Of a stretch of DNA of 64,000 nucleotides, positions 19,141-28,657 are shown one piece after another; the stretch's first letter is position 1; each line of letters begins with the position of its first letter. The DNA lies in NCBI RefSeq assembly GCF_022749515.1, contig NZ_CP094242.1:2356001-2420000 (forward strand). Reading direction: 5' to 3'. Source of the DNA: Morococcus cerebrosus. Its GTDB lineage: Bacteria > Pseudomonadota > Gammaproteobacteria > Burkholderiales > Neisseriaceae. The translations under genes were made by a program, and so were the position numbers. The notes under the pieces were generated by a model. The model was not told where the DNA came from. It made no database searches and was given only the letters and a program-made list of their open reading frames with translations.

Positions 19141-20127
19141 TTAATGGATTGCGCCGCGTTCCGCGCTGAAGCTGGTGTTCAAACTTTCCAGTTGTCCGAC
19201 AATTGCTTCACCTTGGAATGTTGCCTTACCTGCCACTTCTTCTGCTTTTGGTCCGTAAAACTTACCTTCATAGCGGCCTTCTACGGTACGAAACAGAATA
19301 TTATCCTCACCTGCGGTTGCCCTACCTGAAAAACCGTTGCCTTTAATGTCGGTTTCTTTCAAGGAAATATCGCGACGGAATGCGCCAAGAACCCCTTTAT
19401 TGATTGCCAAATCTCCACTGATTTTTTTACGTCCAAAGTCGGCATACAGGGTTGAGGTTCCGATATTCGTTACGTTACCAGAAATATTGTCATAACGGCT
19501 GGCATTACCCCTATATGTTGCAATACCTGATTTCGGCATATCGGCTGTACCGGTTTCCAAGCCAAAATAGAAAATGTCACGTTTCGGATCTTTAGATACG
19601 TTGTATGCGGCGGTTAAGGCTTTGGAAAGGGCAAGCCCTGTCAAACCACCGATTTGTCCGACATTTTCATCAATTAACTTCAATACGACACCATCAACAA
19701 TTAATTGAGTAGCATCAGGTGCTTTTACCAATGCTCCGTTAAAGGTGTACCGGCGGTTGTGCCCTGATAATGTAGCAATTGTGTTCCCGTTGGTGTTTTT
19801 GATATCCAATCCTTCCAATTCCCCTTTGTGGAAACGATTTTTGTCAATAAAGAATCCAGTATTACTTAATTTTTTTTCCGTCGGTTTATCTTGTGTTGAC
19901 GGCACGATCTCATTGCCTGATTTATTTTCGCTAACTTGTTCGGTTGTTTGTGATGCTTGTTGATCACTTTCTCTAGAATACTTATTCTCAGAGGACGAAC
20001 CCGAGCTTACAGTATCAGGATTCACTGTCGGTGTCGGTGCAGCTGTCGGTGTCGTACCACCTCCTCCGCCTCCTCCGCAAGCTCCTAATAGAATTGCTGT
20101 CGCACAAAGCAAGAAAGATTTTTTCAT
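19141..20127 (-). CDS. Glycine-rich surface lipoprotein with TbpB-like C-terminal barrel (nhba position)
   Basis: A 328-aa lipoprotein. The signal MKKSFLLCATAILLGACGGGGGGG has lipobox LGAC followed by a Gly7 tether, typical of neisserial surface lipoproteins. Residues 25-90 are a low-complexity Ser/Thr/Pro/Glu region. The C-terminal part has the eight-stranded TbpB-type barrel pattern: ATYRGNASRYD, LYADFGRKKISGDL, GNGFSGRATAGE and YEGKFYGPKAEEVAGKATF. The last of these closely resembles the end of NHBA and also factor H binding protein. The site next to sstT and tamA is where meningococcal nhba lies, but this protein is shorter and no arginine-rich heparin-binding segment is visible. Function is not proven. 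Confidence 0.8.
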   Translation of the reverse strand: MKKSFLLCATAILLGACGGGGGGGTTPTAAPTPTVNPDTVSSGSSSENKYSRESDQQASQTTEQVSENKSGNEIVPSTQDKPTEKKLSNTGFFIDKNRFHKGELEGLDIKNTNGNTIATLSGHNRRYTFNGALVKAPDATQLIVDGVVLKLIDENVGQIGGLTGLALSKALTAAYNVSKDPKRDIFYFGLETGTADMPKSGIATYRGNASRYDNISGNVTNIGTSTLYADFGRKKISGDLAINKGVLGAFRRDISLKETDIKGNGFSGRATAGEDNILFRTVEGRYEGKFYGPKAEEVAGKATFQGEAIVGQLESLNTSFSAERGAIH

Positions 20128-20349
20128 TTGATATTCCTGTGTTTGAATATGAAGATGTATTGAAAAATGTAATAGCTAGTTATTGCCGACATTTTGCTTT
20201 ACTAATTAATGCATAAATTTGCAAAGATATGCCATTCAGGATAATATATTTACCGCGCATCCCTTATCAATACCAATTATTATGCTTTAAGACCGTTTAT
20301 CGGAATAATTTCCCAATTTTAATTACATTCGACTACAAGGAGGCTGTGA

Positions 20350-20751
20350 ATGTCCGTCAATGACAAAATCCGTGCTTTGCGCGAGTTGAACAATTGGTCA
20401 CAGGAAGATATGGCAGAACGGCTGAATATGTCGAAAAGCAGTTATTCTCGGCTTGAACGGGACGAGAGAAAATTGGATTTAGCAAAGTTGGAAAAGTTGG
20501 CGGCAATTTTTAAAATCGATATTGGCGAGTTGGTTGCTTCGGATGATAAAGAATTAGTTTTGTTGATCGGAACGAACAACAGCAACAATCCCGATTATGG
20601 GGCAAATGGGCAGATTACGATTGAACTCGAAAAACTAAAGCTAGGCTTGGAACACAGCCGTGAACTGCTGGCTCACAAGGATTTGCTGCTGGCGCAAAAG
20701 GATCGGGAGATTTCAGCTTTGCGGCAGTTGGTAGCGCAGCTGCAAAAGTAA
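20350..20751 (+). CDS. XRE-family helix-turn-helix regulator
   Basis: A 133-aa DNA-binding protein. Residues 5-60 form an HTH_XRE domain (IRALRELNNWSQEDMAERL, then MSKSSYSRLERDERKL). Residues 85-133 are a leucine-rich charged coiled coil (LAHKDLLLAQKDREISALRQL) likely to mediate oligomerisation. The start follows a strong AAGGAGG. It is divergent from the surface lipoprotein gene across a 222-bp AT-rich gap, so it could control that gene or itself; no operator was identified. Confidence 0.88.
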   Translation: MSVNDKIRALRELNNWSQEDMAERLNMSKSSYSRLERDERKLDLAKLEKLAAIFKIDIGELVASDDKELVLLIGTNNSNNPDYGANGQITIELEKLKLGLEHSRELLAHKDLLLAQKDREISALRQLVAQLQK

Positions 20752-20766
20752 GTTATTAAAGAATGG

Positions 20767-20796
20767 AAGGTCGTCTGAAATTTCAGACGACCTTTT
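20767..20796. terminator. Uptake-sequence terminator
   Basis: AAGGTCGTCTGAAATTTCAGACGACCTTTTG is a compact palindrome directly after the regulator gene. Confidence 0.88.
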
Positions 20797-20882
20797 GTTG
20801 TATGAATTTTGTAAAATTTAGGAATAATCGGAACCTGCCCGTACAGCCGCGTTCCAATTACTTTCATCTTTTTAGGACTCGG

Positions 20883-21476
20883 ATGTTCAAAAAAGCCCTT
20901 GTTTTCATATTGGTTTTGTTCTTTACCGCCGCGCTTTTGCCGCTGTGGATTATGTGGCGCGATTTTTGGGTGTCGCGCTTGGATGCGGATACGGTGCGTC
21001 CGGCGGATACTGCGGTTGTGCTTTCGACCCGCTCTTATGAAGGAGGTCGTCTGAATCCTTGTTTGGTGGCGCGCGTTGAAGCGTCCGTCGAGCTGTATCG
21101 TGCCGGCAAGGTGAAGAAGCTGGTGATGTCTGGCGGAGTCAGCCGTGATTTGCAGTCCTCTGCGGGCAATATGCAAATGATTGCGGAGAAAATGGGCGTA
21201 CCGAAGGCAGACATTATTCAGGAACGGGAAGCGGGCAATACGTTTGAAAACATCGTGTTCAGCCGAAAATTTATTGAAAACAGCCCGCGCGTCGTCATTG
21301 TCAGCGCCGGTTTTCATTTGGCGCGGGCGCGGATGATGGCGGACAAGCAGTGGCAGGGGCACGATATTCAGGTGTATGCCGCGCCGTTTTGTTCCGAGCC
21401 TTACGGCGGCTATGGTTTCACGGTATTGCGCGAGTCGGCGGCGTTTGTCAAAAACGCTTTGAAGGGAAGGTTGTAG
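20883..21476 (+). CDS. YdcF-like protein (DUF218)
   Basis: A 197-aa protein with an N-terminal transmembrane helix (FKKALVFILVLFFTAALLPLW) and a DUF218 domain. Motifs include ADTAVVLSTRS, KLVMSGGVSRD, EREAGNTFENIVFSR and RVVIVSAGFHLARARM. Relatives (SanA, YdcF, ElyC) act in envelope or vancomycin-barrier functions or have unknown substrates. The start was placed at ATG 20883 so that the helix is N-terminal; the longer frame begins in the terminator. An uptake core lies inside the gene at 21046-21055. Confidence 0.85.
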   Translation: MFKKALVFILVLFFTAALLPLWIMWRDFWVSRLDADTVRPADTAVVLSTRSYEGGRLNPCLVARVEASVELYRAGKVKKLVMSGGVSRDLQSSAGNMQMIAEKMGVPKADIIQEREAGNTFENIVFSRKFIENSPRVVIVSAGFHLARARMMADKQWQGHDIQVYAAPFCSEPYGGYGFTVLRESAAFVKNALKGRL

Positions 21477-21552
21477 TTTCAGACGACCCGAATGTATATC
21501 GTTAAATCATGTATAATTGCAAACAATTTGACTGTTTGATTTAACCGTTTGA

Positions 21553-22947
<1,395 letters not shown>

Positions 22948-22982
22948 TACCGTCTTAATGATTTGAGATTGAGTTGAAACAA

Positions 22983-23025
22983 AAGGTCGTCTGAAAACCA
23001 AGATTCAGGGGTTTCAGACGACCTT
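22983..23025. terminator. Inverted uptake-sequence terminator after purB
   Basis: AAAAGGTCGTCTGAAAACC and GGGGTTTCAGACGACCTTTC form a stem with a short loop. Confidence 0.85.
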
Positions 23026-23039
23026 TCGTCATATTAAGA

Positions 23040-23390
23040 GTAGCGTGGGCTTTGCCCACGACTTTCAACCCGAACATCAGAATCCAATCATTTCTATTCA
23101 TTCGTGGGCAAAGCCCACGCTACGGGCTTAGTTTTTGATACAGAACCCGCCACCAGCCGTCATTCCCGCACAGGCGGGAATCCATCGGAAATTTGAAGAA
23201 ACAGGTGCTTGAAAAACATTTGCCGAAATTCAAAAATGGATTCCCGCCTGCGCGGGAATGACGACGACCGGTAAGTTGCATACCGAAAATAAAGTAATTC
23301 AGCTATACCCACAAAATAAATACAAGTACACACACCCAATTCAGACTGACAGACGGCAAATCCCGCGGGCAAAGCCCACGCTACGGGGTT
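23040..23390. repeat. Repeat-rich spacer: GTGGGCTTTGCCCAC palindromes and a dRS3 pair
   Basis: This non-coding stretch holds CGTGGGCTTTGCCCACG near 23044-23060, an inverted relative GTGGGCAAAGCCCAC near 23105, and a third copy near 23366-23386. Between them lie two inverted dRS3-type units: ATTCCCGCACAGGCGGGAAT (about 23162-23181) and ATTCCCGCCTGCGCGGGAAT (about 23242-23261). Together the dRS3 units enclose about 60 bases, as in neisserial intergenic mosaic elements. No gene is seen from 22948 to 23488. Confidence 0.85.
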
Positions 23391-23488
23391 GGCTTATCTC
23401 TCAAAGCGTGTTTTGATGAATAAAGGTCGTCTGAAACCCGTGTCCGGCTTTGCGGCATCACCAGCCCGCCTGTCACTCGACCTTTCGC

Positions 23489-24196
23489 TTAGGCTTCAAA
23501 CGTACCCAGCCAAATCCGCCAGCTTTCGTCGGTGTCGGCGCAGATGGTCAGGGTTTCGCCGTTTTCGATGCTTTGGAACGAGAGGCTGCGGGCGTGAAGC
23601 ATGAGGCGGGTGGTGCCGAGATGAGCGGCGGTGGCGTGGTTTTGGCGCAGGTCGCCGTAGTTGGTGTCGCCGACGATGGGGTGGAAGATGTGTTTCATGT
23701 GGCGGCGCAGTTGGTGTTTGCGGCCTGTGTGCGGGACGAGTTCTGCCCACGAGTAGCGCGAGGTCGGGTAGCGGGCGGCGGATTGGAAGGGCAATTCGGT
23801 GCGCGCAAGGCAGCGGTATCGGGTTTGGGCTTCTTGGAGGGTGGCTTCGGTTTGGGATTCGGCGATTTTGTCGGGCTGATATTTGAGGGGGTAGTCGATG
23901 AGTCCGTCGTCGGGCAAATATCCGCGCACGATTGCCCAGTAGGTTTTGCGTGTGGTTTTTTGTTCGAACTGCTGCGTCAGCAGGCGGGCGGCTTCGGGGT
24001 CGAGGGCAAACAGGAGGATGCCGGATGTGGGGCGGTCGAGGCGGTGGGCGGGATAGACGTGTTGTCCGATTTGGTCGCGCAGGGTCTGCATGACGAACTG
24101 TGTTTCGTGGCGGTCGAGCCAGCTTCGGTGGACGAGCATTCCGGCGGGTTTGTTGACGGCGATGGTGCGGCTGTCGCGGTAGAGGATGTCGAGCAT
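23489..24196 (-). CDS. truC: tRNA pseudouridine synthase, TruC type
   Basis: A 235-aa RluA-family pseudouridine synthase. The catalytic aspartate lies in the HRLDRPTSGILLFA motif (about residues 50-63). KPAGMLVHRSWLDRHE near the N-terminus and HTGRKHQLRRHMKHIFHPIVGD near the C-terminus are typical of TruC, which modifies U65 of tRNA. The start ATG at 24194-24196 gives MLDILYRDS; the upstream extension is not supported. Assignment to TruC over other RluA enzymes is by resemblance. Confidence 0.88.
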   Translation of the reverse strand: MLDILYRDSRTIAVNKPAGMLVHRSWLDRHETQFVMQTLRDQIGQHVYPAHRLDRPTSGILLFALDPEAARLLTQQFEQKTTRKTYWAIVRGYLPDDGLIDYPLKYQPDKIAESQTEATLQEAQTRYRCLARTELPFQSAARYPTSRYSWAELVPHTGRKHQLRRHMKHIFHPIVGDTNYGDLRQNHATAAHLGTTRLMLHARSLSFQSIENGETLTICADTDESWRIWLGTFEA

Positions 24197-24382
24197 GGCG
24201 GGATGTGGGCGGAAATGGGGGATTGTAACGCAAGCGGTCGCGGCTGAGACGGCAATCTTGAGGCAGAAACGCATGATTCGGTTCAAATAAGGAACACTTG
24301 CTGCCGTTCATGTTTGCGTTTTCAGACGACCTCGGGTTCTGTCGGTTACAATGTGGGGGTTTAACAAGATGAAGGAAAAACC

Positions 24383-25111
24383 GTGAGCCTGCTCAAAAAA
24401 CTGCCCAAGCCTATGCTGACCGATGAGGCGCGCCGCGAGATTCAGGCGCGGGAGTCGTATCATGTTTTGAAGATTATTTCGGAATTTGTCGAAGCGGGCG
24501 AGGAGCTGCGGGCGATTCAGCCTGCGGTCAGCATTTACGGCAGCGCGCGCACGCCGGAAAACCATCCCGATTATGAATTTACGCTGCGGCTGGCACGCAA
24601 GCTCTCGGATGCCGGTTTTTCCGTCATTTCGGGCGGCGGGCCGGGGATTATGGAAGCGGCGAACAAGGGTGCGTTTGCGGGCGCAAGCCCTGCGGTGGGG
24701 CTGAATATCGTGTTGCCGCACGAACAAAAAGCCAATCCGTATCAGGATTTGTCCATCAAGTTCCAACATTTCTTCCCGCGCAAAGTGATGTTTGTGAAAC
24801 ACGCGGTCGCGTATGTCGTCATGCCCGGCGGCTTCGGCACGCTGGACGAATTGTTTGAAAGCCTGACGCTGGTGCAGACGGGCAAAACGCCCGACCGTCC
24901 GATTATCTTGGTGGGCAAGGATTTCTGGTCGGGCTTGTTGGACTGGATACGCAAAGAGCTGCTCGGGCGCGGGCTGATTTCGGAAGCGGATATGGATTTA
25001 ATCCGACTGATTGACGGCGAAGACGAAATCATCGAAGAAATCTTCGCGCATTACGAAAACCGCTTGGAAGATTTTTCCGAAGGCGTCAACGCGTGGTCGC
25101 TTGGATTGTGA
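24383..25111 (+). CDS. LOG-family Rossmann-fold protein (TIGR00730 type)
   Basis: A 242-aa protein with the LOG signatures SGGGPGIMEAANKGA (near residue 90) and MPGGFGTLDELFE (near 150). Such proteins are often named lysine decarboxylases, but characterised members are cytokinin-type nucleoside monophosphate phosphoribohydrolases or PpnN-like nucleosidases, and the substrate here is unknown. The start is GTG at 24383, preceded by AAGGAAAAACC. Confidence 0.85.
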   Translation: MSLLKKLPKPMLTDEARREIQARESYHVLKIISEFVEAGEELRAIQPAVSIYGSARTPENHPDYEFTLRLARKLSDAGFSVISGGGPGIMEAANKGAFAGASPAVGLNIVLPHEQKANPYQDLSIKFQHFFPRKVMFVKHAVAYVVMPGGFGTLDELFESLTLVQTGKTPDRPIILVGKDFWSGLLDWIRKELLGRGLISEADMDLIRLIDGEDEIIEEIFAHYENRLEDFSEGVNAWSLGL

Positions 25112-25207
25112 CGGGCTGCGAGGTCGTCTGAAAACCTTCCGAACCTCGCGGGTTGAGCTGAAATCAAGACAAGCGGCAACGCCGTATCGGTTTCCAGTTA
25201 ACCCGAT

Positions 25208-25279
25208 ATGTAGTGGATTAAATTTAAATCAGGACAAGGCGAGGCAACGCCGTACTGGTTTAAAGTTAAGCCACTATAG
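25208..25279. repeat. Short Correia-type element
   Basis: A 70-base palindromic remnant: TAGTGGATTAAATTTAAATC...CTGGTTTAAAGTTAAGCCACTATA with the internal GACAAGGCGAGGCAACGCCGTA. It is an internally deleted version of the longer elements at 28438, 34050, 35655 and 51936. A more decayed unit (GACAAGCGGCAACGCCGTATCGGTTTCCA) precedes it. Confidence 0.85.
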
Positions 25280-25387
25280 AATCGTTTCAGACGACCCCTG
25301 CCTATTTCGGTACAATACCTTTTCGCCGCAAGGCAGCCACGCCGCTGCGAACATTCCCTTTATCCACCCCACCCGACCCAACCGTTC

Positions 25388-26254
25388 ATGACCGATACCG
25401 CCCAAATCATCACCAGCTACGGCCGCCGCTACATCGTGCGCACGCCCGACGGCAAAACCTACGAAGCCAGCACGCGCAAAAAGCGGGTGGACTTCGCCTG
25501 CGGCGACCGCGTGCATATCCAAACCGTCAACGCCGAACAAGCCGTCATCGAAGACTACCTGCCGCGCGAAAGCCTGCTCTACCGTCAAGACGCTTGGAAA
25601 ACCAAGCTCATCGCCGCCAACGTCAGCCAGCTCCTTATCGTTACCGCCGCCGTTCCCTCGCCAAGCGAAGCCCTGCTGCAACGCGCCCTCCTTGCCGCCG
25701 AAGCCGCGGGTATCCAAGCCGTCATCATCCTGAACAAAGCCGACCTGCCCGAAACCGCCCTCTGGCGCGAAAAACTCAAATTCTACGAAACGCTCGGTTA
25801 TCCCGTCATCGAAACCCGCGCGCTGGAAAACGCCGACGTCCTGCGCCCCGTCCTGCAAGGGCATACCAACATCCTGCTCGGACAAAGCGGCATGGGCAAA
25901 TCCACCCTGACCAACGCCCTCTTGGGCAACCAAACCGCCCGCACCGGCGACATCTCCACCGCGCTCGACTCCGGCAAACACACCACCACCCACGCCCAGC
26001 TTTACGATTTAAACGAAGAAACCCAATTAATCGACTCCCCCGGTTTGCAAGAATTCGGGCTGCACCACCTAGAAGCCGCCGACCTGCTGCAATACTTCCC
26101 CGACCTGAACCACCTCGTCGGACAATGCCGCTTCCACAACTGCACCCACCGCGCCGAACCCGGCTGCGCCGTCAAAGCCGCCGTCGAAACAGGCGAAGCC
26201 AAACCCGAACGCATCGAGTTTTTGCAACGGATAACGGATGAATTGTTGAGATAG
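25388..26254 (+). CDS. rsgA: Ribosome small-subunit-dependent GTPase A
   Basis: A 288-aa circularly permuted GTPase that helps mature the 30S ribosomal subunit. An OB-fold covers about residues 1-70. The G motifs come in permuted order: NKAD (116-119), GQSGMGKST (165-173), the Thr-rich switch around TTTH (199-202) and DSPG (217-220). The C-terminal zinc knuckle shows C247, C252, H254 and C260. The gene stands alone between a Correia element and an imperfect uptake-sequence hairpin. Confidence 0.96.
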   Translation: MTDTAQIITSYGRRYIVRTPDGKTYEASTRKKRVDFACGDRVHIQTVNAEQAVIEDYLPRESLLYRQDAWKTKLIAANVSQLLIVTAAVPSPSEALLQRALLAAEAAGIQAVIILNKADLPETALWREKLKFYETLGYPVIETRALENADVLRPVLQGHTNILLGQSGMGKSTLTNALLGNQTARTGDISTALDSGKHTTTHAQLYDLNEETQLIDSPGLQEFGLHHLEAADLLQYFPDLNHLVGQCRFHNCTHRAEPGCAVKAAVETGEAKPERIEFLQRITDELLR

Positions 26255-26290
26255 GGTAGGCAGTCGGAATTGTCTTTGTGAAATAAAAAA

Positions 26291-26333
26291 ACGTCGTCTG
26301 AAAACTTGTAAAACAGGTTTTCAAACGACCTTT
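26291..26333. terminator. Imperfect uptake-sequence terminator
   Basis: ACGTCGTCTGAAAACTTG and CAGGTTTTCAAACGACCTT pair around AAAA. The right arm carries TTTTCAAACGACC, a single change from the uptake core. Shared by convergent rsgA and the exoribonuclease gene. Confidence 0.75.
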
Positions 26334-26349
26334 TTTCATAACGGCAAAC

Positions 26350-28212
26350 TTACGCAACCGCAGGAGCGACGGCTTTCACATAGTTCAGCGCGATAAACTG
26401 CTTTTCGGGATCAAGCTCGGTGATTTTGAGCAGGACTTGCGATTTGGGCAGCGCGTCAAACGGAATACCGGTCGCGCGCGTTACCAGCGGCAGCCCCTCA
26501 ATGCGGACGAGGTCTTCCTTGAGGATGGTAGCCGTCAGCTCGTTCGTGCCTTGCTGTTGCAGGTACACGAGGCTCCAGTAGGCTTCCATTTGGCGTTGGA
26601 AGTCGGCGTAGGCTGTATAGGCAGTATCGAAGTCGCGCAGCGCGGCGAAAAGCTCGGCATCGCTGTTTTGGTACAGCGTCTCGGCAGTGTCGTCTATCAG
26701 GCTGAGGAGTTGTTTTTGGTTGATGTAGTCGGCGGCGCGGCGCAGCGGCGAGGTGAACCAGCCGTAATGCTGTACGCCCATGCCGATGTGCGGCTCGGAT
26801 TTGGTGCTCATGCGCACTTTTCCGGCGGGTTGCACGCGGAAGAGGCCGGGCAGGTCGTTATCATGGAGCATCTGCGCCCAAGTGCTGTTGGCGAGTATCA
26901 TCATCTCGCTGACCAGCGTATCGATGGGCGAACCGCGTTCGCGGCGGACGACGGAGACTTTGCCTTCCTCATCCAATTCGATGCTGTAATCGTATTGCGG
27001 CGCGCGGTCGGATTCGTATTTGCCGCGTGCTTTTTGCAGGGCGACGGCAAATTGGTGCAACCAAATCAGGTCTTGATGATGGGCGAACATCATTTCACCG
27101 GCTTCGTCCAAGCCGGTTTCGGCGTTGAAATGCGGCTCGATGGCTTGGATGCGCAGGTTTTCGGCGATGTTGACGGCTTCGATTTTGCAGGTCGGCTCGC
27201 CGACGTTGAACTCGCCGTCCACATCGAAATAAATGCTGACGGCAGGACGGTACGCGCCCGCATCAAGGCTGAACGCGGCAATCCAGTTTTCGGGCAGCAT
27301 GGTGATTTTTCCGCCGGGAAAATAGACCGTGCTCAAGCGTTCCATGATGTTTTTTTCCATTTTGTCGCCCGGTTTAACGGCGAGCGACGGCGCGGCGATG
27401 TGGATGCCGACGCGCTTCGTGCCGTTGCCCAAATCGGTCAGGCTCAAGGCATCGTCCACTTCGGTGGTTGATTCGTCGTCGATGGAAAAGGCGGTAACGT
27501 CGGCCTTGGGCAGGTCGGGCATTTCAGGAAGGGGGAGGTCGGGGAAACCTGTTCCTTTGGGGAAGTATTTGATTTCAAACCCGTCTTGCAGATATTGGGG
27601 GATGGACGTAATGCCGCCCGTCTTTTTCGCCAATTCGTAGGCGGAGGTTTTCAGCGCGTCGGCGGCTTTGGTAAAGGCTTTGTAGGTCAGCGACTGCTTG
27701 TCGGGAGCGTGCAGGATGGTTTTCAAATCCGCCGCGATTTCAGACGGCATCTCGCCGCGTTTCAAGGCTTCCGCCCAAGCGTCGATTTGCGCATCTTGCT
27801 GTTTTTTGCGTTCGATGGCGGCAAGCGCTTGTTTCAAAGTTTCTTCAGGTGCGGCTTTGAACACGCCTTTGGCTTTTTTGTAGAAATACATCGGCGCGGC
27901 GTAAAGTGCAATCAAGGTTGCCGCCAGCTCGGTTTTGGTCGGCGCATGGCCGTAATATTCTTCGGCAATCGCCTCGGCGGAAAATTCTTCTTCGCCGCAT
28001 ACTTCCCACAATAAATCGGTGTCAATGTCCGCCGCCTGCGCCTGCGCGTTCTCCAAAAACGCCGCCATATCGCCGTCGAACTCGGCAAAGACGTTGTTCG
28101 CCTTCACTTTGGTGCGCTTGCCGTGTTGGGTATCGACTTGGTAGGTGGCGTCGTTTTTTTGGACGATGGCGGCGACTTTGAATTGGCCGGACTCTTCGTA
28201 AAAGATATTCAT
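26350..28212 (-). CDS. RNase II / RNB-domain exoribonuclease
   Basis: A 620-aa 3'-5' exoribonuclease. An N-terminal RNA-binding/helical region (1-240) is followed by the RNB domain beginning FSIDDESTTEVDDALS, where the aspartates bind the catalytic metal. It continues with GIHIAAPSLAVKPG, STVYFPGGKITMLPE and SPLRRAADYINQKQLL. A short C-terminal S1-like segment ends the protein. It is nearer RNase II than the longer RNase R. An AT-type meningococcal uptake core lies in the gene at 27739-27748. Confidence 0.9.
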   Translation of the reverse strand: MNIFYEESGQFKVAAIVQKNDATYQVDTQHGKRTKVKANNVFAEFDGDMAAFLENAQAQAADIDTDLLWEVCGEEEFSAEAIAEEYYGHAPTKTELAATLIALYAAPMYFYKKAKGVFKAAPEETLKQALAAIERKKQQDAQIDAWAEALKRGEMPSEIAADLKTILHAPDKQSLTYKAFTKAADALKTSAYELAKKTGGITSIPQYLQDGFEIKYFPKGTGFPDLPLPEMPDLPKADVTAFSIDDESTTEVDDALSLTDLGNGTKRVGIHIAAPSLAVKPGDKMEKNIMERLSTVYFPGGKITMLPENWIAAFSLDAGAYRPAVSIYFDVDGEFNVGEPTCKIEAVNIAENLRIQAIEPHFNAETGLDEAGEMMFAHHQDLIWLHQFAVALQKARGKYESDRAPQYDYSIELDEEGKVSVVRRERGSPIDTLVSEMMILANSTWAQMLHDNDLPGLFRVQPAGKVRMSTKSEPHIGMGVQHYGWFTSPLRRAADYINQKQLLSLIDDTAETLYQNSDAELFAALRDFDTAYTAYADFQRQMEAYWSLVYLQQQGTNELTATILKEDLVRIEGLPLVTRATGIPFDALPKSQVLLKITELDPEKQFIALNYVKAVAPAVA

Positions 28213-28280
28213 GTATTGCTGCTGTCAGGTTGAAGTGGGAAACGGACGATTTTAGCAGATTCTTGTTGATAAAGACGGAC

Positions 28281-28348
28281 AAAAGGTCGTCTGAAAAACT
28301 TGCCCTCCCCTTCTCATTTCATAGAAACCGCCTTTTCAGACGACCTTT
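28281..28348. terminator. Inverted uptake sequences
   Basis: AAAAGGTCGTCTGAAAAAC and CCTTTTCAGACGACCTTTG are about 30 bases apart. A weaker hairpin than most pairs here because of the long loop. Confidence 0.6.
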
Positions 28349-28437
28349 GACGACTTTGACCGCGCTCAAAACTGCTGCGCTCCGCTCATGCTGCCCGATT
28401 TGAAATAATTTTTTTAAAAATAAAAGGATAGCCTTGC

Positions 28438-28543
28438 ATAGTGGATTAACTTTAAACCAGTACCGCGTTGTCTCGCCTTGCCGTACTATCTGTACTGTCT
28501 GCGGCTTCGTCGCCTTGTCCTGATTTAAATTTAATCCACTATA
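28438..28543. repeat. Correia element (about 105 bp, internally deleted)
   Basis: Terminal inverted repeats ATAGTGGATTAACTTTAAAC and TTTAAATTTAATCCACTAT bracket the conserved core CCGTACTATCTGTACTGTCTGCGGC. It is the short form that lacks the central IHF-type segment. It lies 115 bases upstream of the acyl-CoA dehydrogenase gene; the ends can provide promoter elements. Confidence 0.92.
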
Positions 28544-28657
28544 TTTTGCCTGAGGTCGTCTGAAAACCTGCGCTTTGCAAACCTGTGGTTTAGGATTAGT
28601 ATAACTATACCAATTTATCCCAAATCCATTTCAAATCATTCACTTCGGAGAGATTCC

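Noticed and set aside
20066..20090. Gly7 tract of the surface lipoprotein as a phase-variable poly-G tract
   Set aside because: The codons are mixed GGA, GGC and GGT, so there is no homopolymer to slip.
23160..23372. 70-aa frame across the dRS3 repeats
   Set aside because: Encoded by the repeats themselves (SFPRRRES); not a gene.
23040..23390. Repeat-rich spacer as a CRISPR array
   Set aside because: The repeats are inverted palindromes with unequal spacers, match neisserial dRS3 and GTGGGC families, and no cas genes are present.
25011..25391. 126-aa frame between the LOG-family gene and rsgA
   Set aside because: It starts inside the LOG-family gene and runs through an uptake sequence and a Correia remnant.
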